A stretch of DNA of 64,000 nucleotides from Dyadobacter sp. CY347 (GTDB lineage: Bacteria > Bacteroidota > Bacteroidia > Cytophagales > Spirosomataceae), in contig NZ_JAKFFT010000004.1 in assembly GCF_021502655.1 (NCBI RefSeq), positions 1 to 64,000 on the forward strand. The letters are read 5' to 3'. The position numbers and the translations under genes were made by a program. A model generated the notes under the pieces. The model made no database searches. It saw nothing but the letters and a program-made list of their open reading frames with translations, and had not been told where the DNA came from. This document shows positions 17,943 to 27,340 of the stretch, one piece after another; position 1 is the first letter of the stretch; each line of letters starts with the position of its first letter.

Positions 17943-19655
17943 ATGGCGAATTTTAATATTGACAGTAAAAAAGCCCGCACCTATGATGCCATCGTAATTG
18001 GCTCAGGAATCAGTGGCGGCTGGTCAGCGAAGGAGCTGACAGAAAAAGGTTTGAAAACATTGGTGCTGGAACGCGGCCGCGATGTGCAGCACATTAAGGA
18101 TTACCCTACGACGAACATGATGCCGTGGGAATTCGAGCACCGCGAAAGGCTTCCGAAAGAGATTACCGATGCCAATCCGATTGCCAGCAGATGCTATAAT
18201 TTCAAGGAATCGTCTGCGCACTTCTTCGCGAAGGATAACGAGCATCCTTATGTGCAGGAAAAGCCGTTTGACTGGATCCGGGGCTATCAGGTGGGTGGAA
18301 AATCGCTGCTATGGGCACGCCAGACGCAGCGTTGGAGCAAGTATGATTTCGAGGGGCCGGCACGTGATAAGTTCGCCGTTGAATGGCCGATCGGTTATGA
18401 CGACATTGCGCCCTGGTACAGTCACGTAGAGAAATTTGCGGGCATAACCGGAAATAAAGATGGCATTGATACATTACCGGACGGCGAATTTCTCGCTCCG
18501 CACGATCTGAACTGTGTGGAGAAATATTTCAAAGAATCTGTTTCAAAGCAATATAAAGACCGCCACATCATTATCGGTCGTGCAGCGCACATTACCGATC
18601 CGCAACAGATTCACCTGGATCAGGGCCGTGCGAAATGTCAGCATAGGACCATTTGCGAGCGTGGATGTCCGTTTGGAGGTTATTTCAGCAGCAACTCGTC
18701 CACCATTCCCTGGGCTATGAAAACCGGGAATATGACTTTACGTCCGCATTCTGTTGTTCATTCGATCATTTATGATGATAAAAAACAAAAAGCGAGCGGC
18801 GTGCGGGTAATTGATGCCAACACCAAGGAAACTATGGATTTCTACGCGGACATCATTTTCGTTAATGCCGCCGCATTGAACAGCAATCTGATTTTATTAA
18901 ACTCCATATCATCACGCTTCCCGAATGGCCTGGGCAATGATAGCGGTGTGCTGGGCAAATTCGTAGCCTTCCATAATTACCGCGCAAGCATTTCCGGCGA
19001 GTACGAGGGCTTCCTGGACTCGACAACCGATGGCCGACGCCCGAATAGTGGCTACATTCCACGGTTCCGCAATGTGTACAAGCAGGAAACAGACTTCCTG
19101 AGAGGTTATGCAGCAGGATTCGGTGCCAACCGCCAGACTTACAATGACAGGGACGGAATGGGCGAGTCACTGAAAGCCGGACTTTTGGAAACAAAATATG
19201 GCAATTGGAGCGTGGGTTCACACATGATGGGGGAAACGATTCCGAAAGAAAGCAATTACGTGGCGCTCGATAAGACAATGAAAGATCCTTTTGGGATGCC
19301 TCAGCTCAAAATATCGGTCGGATATGATGATAATGATGAGAAAATGATCAAGGATTACATTGAACAGGTGAGTCAAATGTTTGAGCAAGCCGGTTTCAAG
19401 AATGTAAAATCACACGACGGACACAGAAATCCGGGTAACGACATTCACGAAATGGGCGGCGTGCGCATGGGCAAAGACCCGAAAACTTCCATGCTGAACA
19501 AATTCAACCAGCTGCATGCCTGCAAAAATGTGTTCGTGACTGATGGCGCCTGCATGACGTCGACATCTACGCAAAACCCGTCGCTAACCTATATGGCCTT
19601 GTCCGCCCGTGCTGTTGACCACGCGGTGAAGGAAATGAAGGCAAAGAATTTATAA
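17943..19655 (+). CDS. GMC-family FAD oxidoreductase (sugar dehydrogenase large subunit)
   Basis: This is a 570-residue flavoprotein. The dinucleotide-binding start is AIVIGSGISGGWSAKELT (about 15-32). A Cys-rich segment CQHRTICERGC holds C232, C238 and C242. The C-terminal GMC part includes IHEMGGVRMG (H502) and QNPSLTYMALSARA. Glucoside 3-dehydrogenases and gluconate/2-keto-sugar dehydrogenases have this architecture plus a small subunit, which is encoded just upstream. It most likely oxidises a sugar hydroxyl in the periplasm and passes electrons to quinone or cytochrome. No cytochrome gene is adjacent. The substrate and the carbon oxidised are not determined. Confidence 0.87.
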   Translation: MANFNIDSKKARTYDAIVIGSGISGGWSAKELTEKGLKTLVLERGRDVQHIKDYPTTNMMPWEFEHRERLPKEITDANPIASRCYNFKESSAHFFAKDNEHPYVQEKPFDWIRGYQVGGKSLLWARQTQRWSKYDFEGPARDKFAVEWPIGYDDIAPWYSHVEKFAGITGNKDGIDTLPDGEFLAPHDLNCVEKYFKESVSKQYKDRHIIIGRAAHITDPQQIHLDQGRAKCQHRTICERGCPFGGYFSSNSSTIPWAMKTGNMTLRPHSVVHSIIYDDKKQKASGVRVIDANTKETMDFYADIIFVNAAALNSNLILLNSISSRFPNGLGNDSGVLGKFVAFHNYRASISGEYEGFLDSTTDGRRPNSGYIPRFRNVYKQETDFLRGYAAGFGANRQTYNDRDGMGESLKAGLLETKYGNWSVGSHMMGETIPKESNYVALDKTMKDPFGMPQLKISVGYDDNDEKMIKDYIEQVSQMFEQAGFKNVKSHDGHRNPGNDIHEMGGVRMGKDPKTSMLNKFNQLHACKNVFVTDGACMTSTSTQNPSLTYMALSARAVDHAVKEMKAKNL

Positions 19656-19676
19656 TTTGATAAATGAATACATTGA

Positions 19677-19707
19677 AAACCGCCACCCTACCGTGGCGGT
19701 TTTTTTG
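19677..19707 (+). terminator. Intrinsic terminator after GMC oxidoreductase
   Basis: AAACCGCCAC (19677-19686) pairs with GTGGCGGTTT (19693-19702) around a six-base loop, followed by a T-run. It ends the MFS-subunit 3-GMC operon. Confidence 0.9.
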
Positions 19708-19821
19708 TTGCCCTGATGCTGCAATGGATATAATTAAAAAAAGTTTTAGTTTTTTCTATTTTAGACTAAGGGGATTCCAGTACAAGAAAGTCTTTTAATT
19801 ATTACATTAAATAGAGACTCG

Positions 19822-20487
19822 ATGCACGATCCTTTGCTTAACCAGGAATCAAAGCGCACAAATACGTTTGTGTCTCCTTTACAGGAAGGGAAAAGTAATG
19901 TCAATGAAATAGATTCTGCTGTTTTTTTAAAGGCAACATTTGAACAAGATCCCGGTAAAGGTCTTGAATTGCTATTCCGACGATATTACAACCCGCTTTG
20001 CAGTCACGCAGTGCGATTTGTCTATTCCAAACAAATCGCGGAAGACTTGGTTAGTGAAGTATTTTTCCAGTTTTACCGGACCAGGGCCTACGAGAACATT
20101 ACGTCGTCCTACACCAGCTATCTGTTCCGGTCCGTTCGGAATGAATGTTATACGTATATGCGTAGAGAGTTCGGGAAAATGGCTTCTCTTGAAGCGAATG
20201 AAGAGAACACCATTTCCACTTACCACCAGCAGCCCGACGCTGAAATCCATTACAATAATCTCTTTCTGAAAGTCAATGAAGTAATTGCCCGCTTGCCGAT
20301 GCAATGTCAGAAAGTGTTTTTACTCAGCCGTTTTGAGAATAAAAAATATCACGAGATCGCGGCTGAGCTTCATATTTCGCCCAAAACGGTGGAAGTCCAC
20401 ATTTCAAAAGCATTGAAACATCTTCGGCTGGCACTGCGCGGTGAATGGATGATTTCTGCGGGACTGACGCTGATAAGCTTTATTTAA
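19822..20487 (+). CDS. ECF RNA polymerase sigma factor (FecI-like), system 2
   Basis: This 221-residue ECF sigma factor has an N-terminal extension of about 40 residues without motif. Region 2 follows (GLELLFRRYYNPLCSHAVRF and IAEDLVSEVFFQFYRTR). Region 4 contains LPMQCQKVFLLSRFENKKY and the helix-turn-helix EIAAELHISPKTVEVHISKA. It is the first gene of a second complete sigma - anti-sigma - SusC(STN) - SusD set. Its sequence is clearly different from the sigma factor at 7455, so this is not a recent duplication. The AT-rich upstream stretch has TATTTTAG-like but no clean consensus promoter. Confidence 0.93.
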   Translation: MHDPLLNQESKRTNTFVSPLQEGKSNVNEIDSAVFLKATFEQDPGKGLELLFRRYYNPLCSHAVRFVYSKQIAEDLVSEVFFQFYRTRAYENITSSYTSYLFRSVRNECYTYMRREFGKMASLEANEENTISTYHQQPDAEIHYNNLFLKVNEVIARLPMQCQKVFLLSRFENKKYHEIAAELHISPKTVEVHISKALKHLRLALRGEWMISAGLTLISFI

Positions 20488-20544
20488 ACCTGAATATCAC
20501 GCGCGAAAAGAGGCCGTGACCGCTACTTCGAAACTAAAAACATC

Positions 20545-21555
20545 ATGAAAAAAATTATATCAAAATACACGCTGTTCGAGTATTTGGCGGGACGCGCCAA
20601 TCCGCTGGAACGGCAGCTTGTGGAAGACTGGATCCGGGACAAAGACAACACGGAAACATTCAGTCAATGGCTGATGGAATACGAAACAAAAAGCCCGCAA
20701 TTTGTTCCTGACCAGGATGCCGCAATCAAATCCCTGCTGCATCGCCTGGAAACCGACATTGTGCCGGTTGCAGAGCCTTCCAGGACAGCTCTCGAAAGCG
20801 CCCGTCCAAACTTCTTTTCGGCCAGGTCCAACAGTTTCTGGCTCATGGCTGCTTCTGTGACATTTGTTGTCGGCTTCGGCTGGTGGTTTCGCGAACCGCT
20901 GCAATATAAAACCTACCAAACTGCTTACGGGCAAACAACGGACGTATATCTGGAAGACGGCAGCCGCGTTGCGCTGAACTCTAACTCGAAGCTGAAAGTC
21001 CCCCGTTTTGGATTTGATGATGAAGTAAGAAATGTAGATCTCGAAGGTGAAGCGGAGTTTTCGGTGAGCCATACCATTGATAATAAACGGTTTGTGGTGA
21101 AAACATCAGATAATTTTCAAGTGGAAGTGCTTGGGACAACATTCTCTGTGTTTGCCCGTCCGAGGGGAACGAAAGTGGCTCTGAAAAGTGGCAGCGTACG
21201 CATTGATTATTCCCAAAACAACGAACGCAAGGAAGTCATGATGGAGCCGGGCGATCTGGCGGTGGTAGACCCGGCCGGGGCTGTTCAGCTGGCTAAGAAG
21301 CAGGATACCAACACGTTTGCGACCTGGAAAGAGCAACGTTATGTTTTCAATGCCACTGCCGTAAGGGACATTGTGGCCATGATCGAGGAGAATTTTGGTC
21401 AGAAAGTGAAGCTTTCCAATGCTGAAATGGCGCAGCGGACTATTACAGGAAACTTCAAAACGAAGAACGCCGACGAGCTTTTGAAAACAGTTTCAGAGGT
21501 TCTCGACATGAAAGTAGAGCAGAACGGAGATACGATCCTTTTAAAAAATCAATAA
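20545..21555 (+). CDS. FecR-family anti-sigma factor, system 2
   Basis: The 336-residue protein starts MKKIISKYTLFEYLAGRANPLE, a short anti-sigma head of the type that binds ECF factors. One membrane helix follows (FWLMAASVTFVVGFGWWF, about 97-114). The periplasmic FecR domain includes VYLEDGSRVALNSNSKLKV and DLEGEAEFSVSH. A C-terminal DUF4974 domain starts near RYVFNATAVRDIVAMIEENFG. It is 57 bp after the sigma gene and 19 bp before the SusC gene, so the four genes may be one transcript. It should transmit receptor occupancy to the sigma factor. Confidence 0.9.
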   Translation: MKKIISKYTLFEYLAGRANPLERQLVEDWIRDKDNTETFSQWLMEYETKSPQFVPDQDAAIKSLLHRLETDIVPVAEPSRTALESARPNFFSARSNSFWLMAASVTFVVGFGWWFREPLQYKTYQTAYGQTTDVYLEDGSRVALNSNSKLKVPRFGFDDEVRNVDLEGEAEFSVSHTIDNKRFVVKTSDNFQVEVLGTTFSVFARPRGTKVALKSGSVRIDYSQNNERKEVMMEPGDLAVVDPAGAVQLAKKQDTNTFATWKEQRYVFNATAVRDIVAMIEENFGQKVKLSNAEMAQRTITGNFKTKNADELLKTVSEVLDMKVEQNGDTILLKNQ

Positions 21556-21574
21556 ATACCTAAATCAATTAACT

Positions 21575-24500
21575 ATGAATATAACGCTATCAGCTAAGCA
21601 ATGGGTAGCAATCGGGATTGTGCTGATGACGCAGTCGTCGCTGGTTGCCCACTCCCAGATTATCGCTTACGCCTCCATTCCCACACGCCAGCACACCAGT
21701 TTCGGGCAGGAAATGAAGCTGAAGAATGTGCTGCTTGACTTGCAGAAACATTACGGAGTGGAAATTATTTTTGAAGACCGCCTGGTAAGGTCCGTCAATG
21801 TGTCGCCGGGTATGCTGGATTTTAACCAGCCGCTTGAAAAAAACCTGGGGTTACTATTGCAGCAGAATGGATTGACCTATAAAAGAACGAGAAAAAACAC
21901 ATTTGTCATTACTGAGGTTAAGGCAAAAGAAGTTGTTCCTGTAAAGGACGAGGCACGGGAAACCAGCGCGCTTCCTGCACAAACTGTTAATAATGAGACC
22001 GTAGCATTCCAAACCGTTTCACAGCAAAGTGCGGTTGACAGGACGGTTAAAGGCAAAGTTTCTGATGAAGCTGGTGCCGGCTTGCCAGGCGTGAGCGTGG
22101 TTTTGAAAGGAACGCAACGCGGAACTTCAACAGGGGCTGATGGAAGTTTTTCATTGGAAATCCCCGAAGGCGGAAGCCAGAATGTGCTTGTATTGAGCTT
22201 CGTAGGGTATAAATCACAGGAAGTAACCGTGGGAAGCCAGTCTACAATCGATGTTGCGATGCTGCCGGACGAAAATGCACTGGACGAGATTGTGGTTGTA
22301 GGTTATGGTTCTGTTAAAAAATCTGACCTTACGGGTGCGGTGGGAACCATTAAAGGTGAAGTTTTGCAGGAACGCCCGGCTTCATCACTGAACCAGGGAC
22401 TTTCGGGCCGCATTGCGGGGGTAAATGTTTCCTCCAACTCGGGCCGTCCGGGTGGTCGTGCCAACATTCGTATCCGCGGGGCCAGCTCCATTTCTGTATC
22501 CAATAACCCGCTTTATGTGATCGACGGGGTGATTTTGAATGCAGTGGAGCTCGGAAACGGAAGTACGCCCATTGATTACATTAACCCTAATGACATTGCA
22601 TCTATCGAAGTGCTCAAAGATGCTTCATCCACAGCCATTTACGGAGCGCGCGGTGCCAATGGTGTTATCCTCGTAACGACTAAGCGCGGAACTTCGGCAG
22701 GTGGAAAAGTGACTTATGACAGCGATTTCAGCATTGGTGTTGTGCCCAAAAAACTGCCTGTCCTCAATTCGAAGGAATTTTTGCAAGTTGAAGAAACACT
22801 TTATGCCAATGCAGCGAAATATGACCCGGTAGGCTGGGCAACAGGCACAAAATATACAGATCCAAAGTTAAAACGGACCAATCCGCTGTTGTTCGATTCG
22901 AGTGGCAATCCGCTGTATGACACCGACTGGCAGGATGAAACATTTCAAAAGGCATTTACCCAAAATCACCAGCTGGGCTTAACCGGCGGAAGCGAAAAGG
23001 GCAGTTACGGGGCATTCGTCAATTACCGCAACGAAAACGGGATTGCCCGGGAATCGTGGCAGAAACGTTTTGCAGGTCGTTTTGTATTTGATAGCCAAAT
23101 TAAAAGCTGGCTTAAAGTGGGCGGAACACTGGGATACACGGACCAAAACGAAAAGCAGATCGACCAGTTGGGAGGCGGCGGGATCACCGCAATGCGCCAG
23201 GTATTGGAAGCATTGCCTATCATTCCTGTCAAATATCCGAACGGCAAATGGGCCAGTAACCGTGATTATCCAGGCATGGAGGGAGGCGATAGCCCGCTCA
23301 GGGTTGTGGCAGAACGTCTTTTTTACCTTCGGACGCAAACCATGCTGGGCAATATGTATGCAAGCATCAGACTGGCAGACGGACTTGAATTGCGATCAAC
23401 AATCGGGACGAATGTGATCAATCAGCGTGAAGATTATTTTGCGGCGGCAGGTCTGCAATACATTTCCAACAATGGCGACGCTTCCGTGACGAACAGAAGA
23501 TTTAACTCATGGCAGTTTGAAAATTACCTGACCTATGCAAAGGAATTTGGTAAAATACATTCTGTGAATGCTGTTCTTGGTTTATCCTGGCAGCATATGG
23601 ACCGGTTTGATAATCTGGCACGCAGCCAGAATTTTACGGACACGTATTTCCAGTTTAATAACCTGGGCGCGGGCGCAACAGCATTGGCACCAACTTCCAG
23701 CACCGAAGCCTACGGACTTAACTCTTACTTTGCAAGGCTGAATTATAGCCTGTTGGACAAATATCTGGTAACATTCACCGGTCGTATCGATGGATCGTCC
23801 AAATTCGGGGATGCCAACCGTTATGCATTCTTTCCATCGGCGGCACTTGCGTGGCGGGTTAGCGAAGAGGAATTCCTTAAAAATGTTCCTGCCATCTCAA
23901 ACCTGAAAATCCGTGCGAGTTACGGAGCAACAGGAAACTCCGAAATCCCAGCTTACCGCGCATTGGCTGGTTTACAAAGCTATGATGTCATCTTCGACGG
24001 TGTCCGTAACATTGGAATTGGCGTAAACCGTATGTCGAACTCGAATTTGCAATGGGAAAAAACCCAGCAGGTGGATTTCGGTATAGAACTGGGCATACTC
24101 TCCAACAGACTTAGCTTCGAGCTTGATTTGTATAGAAGAAAAGTGAATAAAATGTTGCTGGATGCGCCGCTTCCGTTAAGCAGCGGTTACGGAAGCATTT
24201 TTACCAATGTGGGCAGCATGGAGAACAAAGGCGTTGAATTTGCATTGAACTCAACCAATATCAAGACTGATAATTTTTCATGGAACACAACATTTAATAT
24301 TTCTGTAAACAAAAATAAGGTGCTGGCGCTTTCAGGTGGCAGTGACATTTTTTCAGGAAATACCATTGTGCGGGTAGGAGAGCCGGTTGGGTCATTCTTT
24401 GGACGGGTTCATGAGGGAACATGGTCTACTGCGGAAGCTGAACAAGCTAAAAAATACAACATGCTGCCGGGTGACGTGAAATACAAAGACCTCAATGAAG

Positions 24501-25045
24501 ACGGAACGATCAATGATAACGACCGTGCCATTATCGGAAAAGGGATTCCGGACGGTTTCGGGACATTCCTGAACACATTCCAGTACAAAGCGCTTTCTCT
24601 GACCGTGGATCTGCAATATATGTATGGCAATGATGTGCTCGACAGAAGTATCCACTCTGCGGAAGACAGACAAGGCATTGCAAACAGCTACAAAACGGTG
24701 CTGAATGCCTGGACAGAAACCAATCAGAACACGCCAATCGCGCAAGTCCGTCCAATCAATGCTTATTATACGACGAATAATGACAGCCATAAGGTGACCG
24801 ATGCTTCCTTTATCCGCGGTCGCAACCTGCTGCTTGCCTATACATTCCCTGCTTTGGTGGTTTCAAGGCTTAAACTAGATCGTTTGCGGGTATATGGTTC
24901 GGTTCAGAACTTCTTCGTGATGACCAAATACAAAGGTTATGATCCGGAAGTGTCCAACTCAGGATCTCCGTTTGACCAGGGATTTGGCTTGTACGATTAT
25001 CCGAAGCCACGCGTATTCATGCTCGGTTTGAACATTGGTTTATAA
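21575..25045 (+). CDS. SusC/RagA-type TonB-dependent transporter with STN domain, system 2
   Basis: This is an 1156-residue outer-membrane transporter. Visible order: a weak signal region (about 8-28), STN domain (about 43-116, LKNVLLDLQKHYGVEIIFED), a linker of about 35 residues, a carboxypeptidase-regulatory-like domain (VKGKVSDEAGAGLPGVSV), plug starting at DEIVVVGYGSVKKSDLTGAV, and a beta-barrel ending LGLNIGL. The STN domain matches the adjacent FecI/FecR pair. Its SusD partner starts 29 bp downstream. The ligand is unknown. Confidence 0.93.
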   Translation: MNITLSAKQWVAIGIVLMTQSSLVAHSQIIAYASIPTRQHTSFGQEMKLKNVLLDLQKHYGVEIIFEDRLVRSVNVSPGMLDFNQPLEKNLGLLLQQNGLTYKRTRKNTFVITEVKAKEVVPVKDEARETSALPAQTVNNETVAFQTVSQQSAVDRTVKGKVSDEAGAGLPGVSVVLKGTQRGTSTGADGSFSLEIPEGGSQNVLVLSFVGYKSQEVTVGSQSTIDVAMLPDENALDEIVVVGYGSVKKSDLTGAVGTIKGEVLQERPASSLNQGLSGRIAGVNVSSNSGRPGGRANIRIRGASSISVSNNPLYVIDGVILNAVELGNGSTPIDYINPNDIASIEVLKDASSTAIYGARGANGVILVTTKRGTSAGGKVTYDSDFSIGVVPKKLPVLNSKEFLQVEETLYANAAKYDPVGWATGTKYTDPKLKRTNPLLFDSSGNPLYDTDWQDETFQKAFTQNHQLGLTGGSEKGSYGAFVNYRNENGIARESWQKRFAGRFVFDSQIKSWLKVGGTLGYTDQNEKQIDQLGGGGITAMRQVLEALPIIPVKYPNGKWASNRDYPGMEGGDSPLRVVAERLFYLRTQTMLGNMYASIRLADGLELRSTIGTNVINQREDYFAAAGLQYISNNGDASVTNRRFNSWQFENYLTYAKEFGKIHSVNAVLGLSWQHMDRFDNLARSQNFTDTYFQFNNLGAGATALAPTSSTEAYGLNSYFARLNYSLLDKYLVTFTGRIDGSSKFGDANRYAFFPSAALAWRVSEEEFLKNVPAISNLKIRASYGATGNSEIPAYRALAGLQSYDVIFDGVRNIGIGVNRMSNSNLQWEKTQQVDFGIELGILSNRLSFELDLYRRKVNKMLLDAPLPLSSGYGSIFTNVGSMENKGVEFALNSTNIKTDNFSWNTTFNISVNKNKVLALSGGSDIFSGNTIVRVGEPVGSFFGRVHEGTWSTAEAEQAKKYNMLPGDVKYKDLNEDGTINDNDRAIIGKGIPDGFGTFLNTFQYKALSLTVDLQYMYGNDVLDRSIHSAEDRQGIANSYKTVLNAWTETNQNTPIAQVRPINAYYTTNNDSHKVTDASFIRGRNLLLAYTFPALVVSRLKLDRLRVYGSVQNFFVMTKYKGYDPEVSNSGSPFDQGFGLYDYPKPRVFMLGLNIGL

Positions 25046-25074
25046 CATCATTACAGACTCTTACTTGAAGTAAA

Positions 25075-26580
25075 ATGAATAAGATATCAAGAAAAATCGG
25101 CCTGCTCGCAACACTTTTGAGCGTATTCTGGGCAACGGGATGCAGTGACTTCCTGGACGAATCGGACCCCAGCAACTTTACCCAGGAAAACTATTTTACA
25201 CAACCTGCTCATGGCAGAAGCTCCGTAAATGCGATCTATTCGTCTTTGCGTGATCCGCTGGCCAGTGGATTTGGCGGTGGCCCATGGATGATGACCGAAT
25301 TTGCAACCGGCTTGGCAGGAACCGATTTGGGGCAGGCTGTGAACAGCTATTTTGTGAAAGACCTGCGCAACACTTCTGATAATGGTTACGGCCAGACTTA
25401 CTGGGGGGCATATTACCGTGGGATTGCCAATGCCAATTTATCCATCTCAAAAGTGCCGACTATTCCGGCTATGGATGCAGCGGAAGTGAAGAAATTGCTT
25501 GGCGAAGCATATTTCCTGAGGGCATTTTATTATTTCAACCTTGTCCGGCTGTTTGGCAATGTTCCGTTGATTACCGAGCCTGTTAACCTGACTTCGGAAC
25601 AACTGAAACCAACCGCATCCACTCCTGAGGAAGTTTATAATCTGATTGTAGCGGATTTGAAGCTTGCGGAAGAATCCGGTTTGCCTTGGGTTGATGCGAC
25701 AGGAAAGGTAAGCATGGGCGCTGTGAAATCGTTGCTCTCTCAGGTTTACATTACGATGGCGGGTTATCCATTGCAAAAAGGCGCTACACATTATGCATTA
25801 GCGGCTGCAAAAGCGGCAGAAGTAATTGATTCTAAACAATTCAAACTTTTCACCACTTACAATGACCTGCATAACCCGGCTAAAAAGAATGTGGAAGAGA
25901 ACATCTTTATGATCCAGTTCCGCACGCAGCTGCTTCCTTCGAACTGGCAGGTTTCAATCATTCCTTACAACAAGAACATTTCCCAGTATTCGGATGAAAC
26001 CGGCGGGATTTACTCGACGGGAGACTTTGTAAAATCGTACGATGCGGCCGATCTGCGGATTAAGGAAAAGCAATTTTTCTTTACCAAATTCACCAATGAG
26101 GCAGATCGCAGCAAAGAAGTGGACCTGGGTGGTTATTTTATTTACAAACATTTTGATAATGTAGCTCAAACCAGCACAGCCAACAGCGACCTGAACTGGC
26201 CGGTTATCCGCTACGCCGATGTTTTACTGACTTACGCCGAAGCTGCTAACGAAGCAACCGGACCGTCTGCCAAGGTTTTAGAAGCGGTTAATGCAATCAG
26301 GACACGTGCACAATTGCCAGCATTGGCCGGCTTAGCCAAAGATAAATTGCGTGAAGCCATCTGGAAAGAGCGGTGGCACGAGCTGTGTTTCGAGAACGTT
26401 ACCTGGTTTGATATGGTAAGATTGCGGAAAGCATTCAACGTAAAAACGAAAACATTTGAAAATTACGTAGGCCATAAGTTCACTTACGGACCAACCGTAA
26501 CAGAAAGGGAATTGCTTTTCCCGATCCCAACTTCGGAAATCCGTAACAACACGAATCTGCGTCAGAACAACGGATATTAA
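25075..26580 (+). CDS. SusD/RagB-type surface lipoprotein, system 2
   Basis: The 501-residue protein has a lipobox WATGC with the lipid cysteine at C23. SusD features include SDFLDESDPSNFTQENYF, the helix AYFLRAFYYFNLVRLFGNVP, VIRYADVLLTYAEAANEA, and the C-terminal KERWHELCFENVTWFDMVRL with LLFPIPTSEI. It follows the system 2 SusC gene by 29 bp and closes that operon at a terminator. Confidence 0.93.
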   Translation: MNKISRKIGLLATLLSVFWATGCSDFLDESDPSNFTQENYFTQPAHGRSSVNAIYSSLRDPLASGFGGGPWMMTEFATGLAGTDLGQAVNSYFVKDLRNTSDNGYGQTYWGAYYRGIANANLSISKVPTIPAMDAAEVKKLLGEAYFLRAFYYFNLVRLFGNVPLITEPVNLTSEQLKPTASTPEEVYNLIVADLKLAEESGLPWVDATGKVSMGAVKSLLSQVYITMAGYPLQKGATHYALAAAKAAEVIDSKQFKLFTTYNDLHNPAKKNVEENIFMIQFRTQLLPSNWQVSIIPYNKNISQYSDETGGIYSTGDFVKSYDAADLRIKEKQFFFTKFTNEADRSKEVDLGGYFIYKHFDNVAQTSTANSDLNWPVIRYADVLLTYAEAANEATGPSAKVLEAVNAIRTRAQLPALAGLAKDKLREAIWKERWHELCFENVTWFDMVRLRKAFNVKTKTFENYVGHKFTYGPTVTERELLFPIPTSEIRNNTNLRQNNGY

Positions 26581-26638
26581 GCTGTCGGGATACCCGGAAT
26601 TAGGCTATATAGGTTAAATGTTAAGCAATTAGATATGC

Positions 26639-26670
26639 AAGCCGCTGGAAATTTTTCAGCGGCTTCTTTG
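26639..26670 (+). terminator. Intrinsic terminator after system 2 SusD
   Basis: AAGCCGCTG (26639-26647) pairs with CAGCGGCTT (26657-26665), and GAAA/TTTT pairing can extend into the loop. CTTTG follows. Confidence 0.75.
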
Positions 26671-26724
26671 TTGCTGGCATTGTATTTTACTCGTCCGGAC
26701 TATCATCACCAAACTTGATTTAAT

Positions 26725-27225
26725 ATGAAGAAGTTAACGAGGATCGTTTTTGCAAATTTCGCAATCGCCGCAGGCGCATTGCTGGTAGGTTGTAATTCAG
26801 GGGCAGAAAAGGATAGAAAAGAGCTGGCAAACGCCGAAGAAAAAGCGCTGGAAACAGCCGACGAAGCTAGCCAGGAGATTGCCAACACTTCCGACACAAC
26901 GGACATGGCCGATGCAAAAGAAGACCTGCTGGAAGCGAACGATAAGCTTAACGAAAAGCAGCGCGACTATATGGCTTCGCTCAAAAAAGAAGAATCCAAC
27001 TTACAGGAGCGCATTGCCAAGCTAAACGACAAGATTAAATCCGCAGATGGAGATTCCAAAAAGCGCTTGACCGCTAAAATGGATAAAGCAGTAAAAGAAC
27101 GCGATCTGCTGCAAGCCAACATTCTGGAAATGGCGAAACCCATGGAAGATAAACGCCTCGAAACCGTGCAGAAAGAAGTGCAGCAACGGATTGTTGCTAT
27201 TAATAAGGAGTTGAGTGAGGAGTAA
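26725..27225 (+). CDS. Coiled-coil lipoprotein of unknown function
   Basis: The 166-residue protein has a lipoprotein signal peptide ending LLVGC with the lipid cysteine at C23. The mature part is almost entirely charged helix with heptad character (NLQERIAKLNDKIKSADGD and later helices), low in Gly/Pro and aromatic residues. No enzyme motif is seen. Such proteins may span the periplasm or sit at the outer membrane; I do not recognise a named family. It is a single gene, converging with xylA across a long palindrome. Confidence 0.7.
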   Translation: MKKLTRIVFANFAIAAGALLVGCNSGAEKDRKELANAEEKALETADEASQEIANTSDTTDMADAKEDLLEANDKLNEKQRDYMASLKKEESNLQERIAKLNDKIKSADGDSKKRLTAKMDKAVKERDLLQANILEMAKPMEDKRLETVQKEVQQRIVAINKELSEE

Positions 27226-27254
27226 GGGTACGTTGTCAACCTTTGATGTAAATG

Positions 27255-27330
27255 CTCTGTCAGCCTGAGCGTAGTCGAAGGCGCGTTACTCCTGGGTAAC
27301 GTGCCTTCGACTACGCTCAGGCTGACAGAG
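27255..27330. repeat. 35-bp-arm palindromic repeat between convergent genes
   Basis: Arms 27255-27289 and 27296-27330 are inverted copies with a single G/T wobble position, around a six-base centre TCCTGG. The outer part reads CTCTGTCAGCCTGAGCGTAG and the mirror ends CTCAGGCTGACAGAG. It lies between the 3' ends of the lipoprotein gene and xylA, where it could act as a two-way terminator or RNA end protector. The core GCTCAGGCTGACAG is shared with the element at 1-110 and, with two changes, with 33466-33670. Confidence 0.85.
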
Positions 27331-27340
27331 ACTCAGCAAA

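Noticed and set aside
7455..26580. Recent tandem duplication of the two FecI-FecR-SusC-SusD sets
   Set aside because: Gene order is the same but the proteins differ clearly in sequence and length in all four positions, so they are old paralogues or independent acquisitions.
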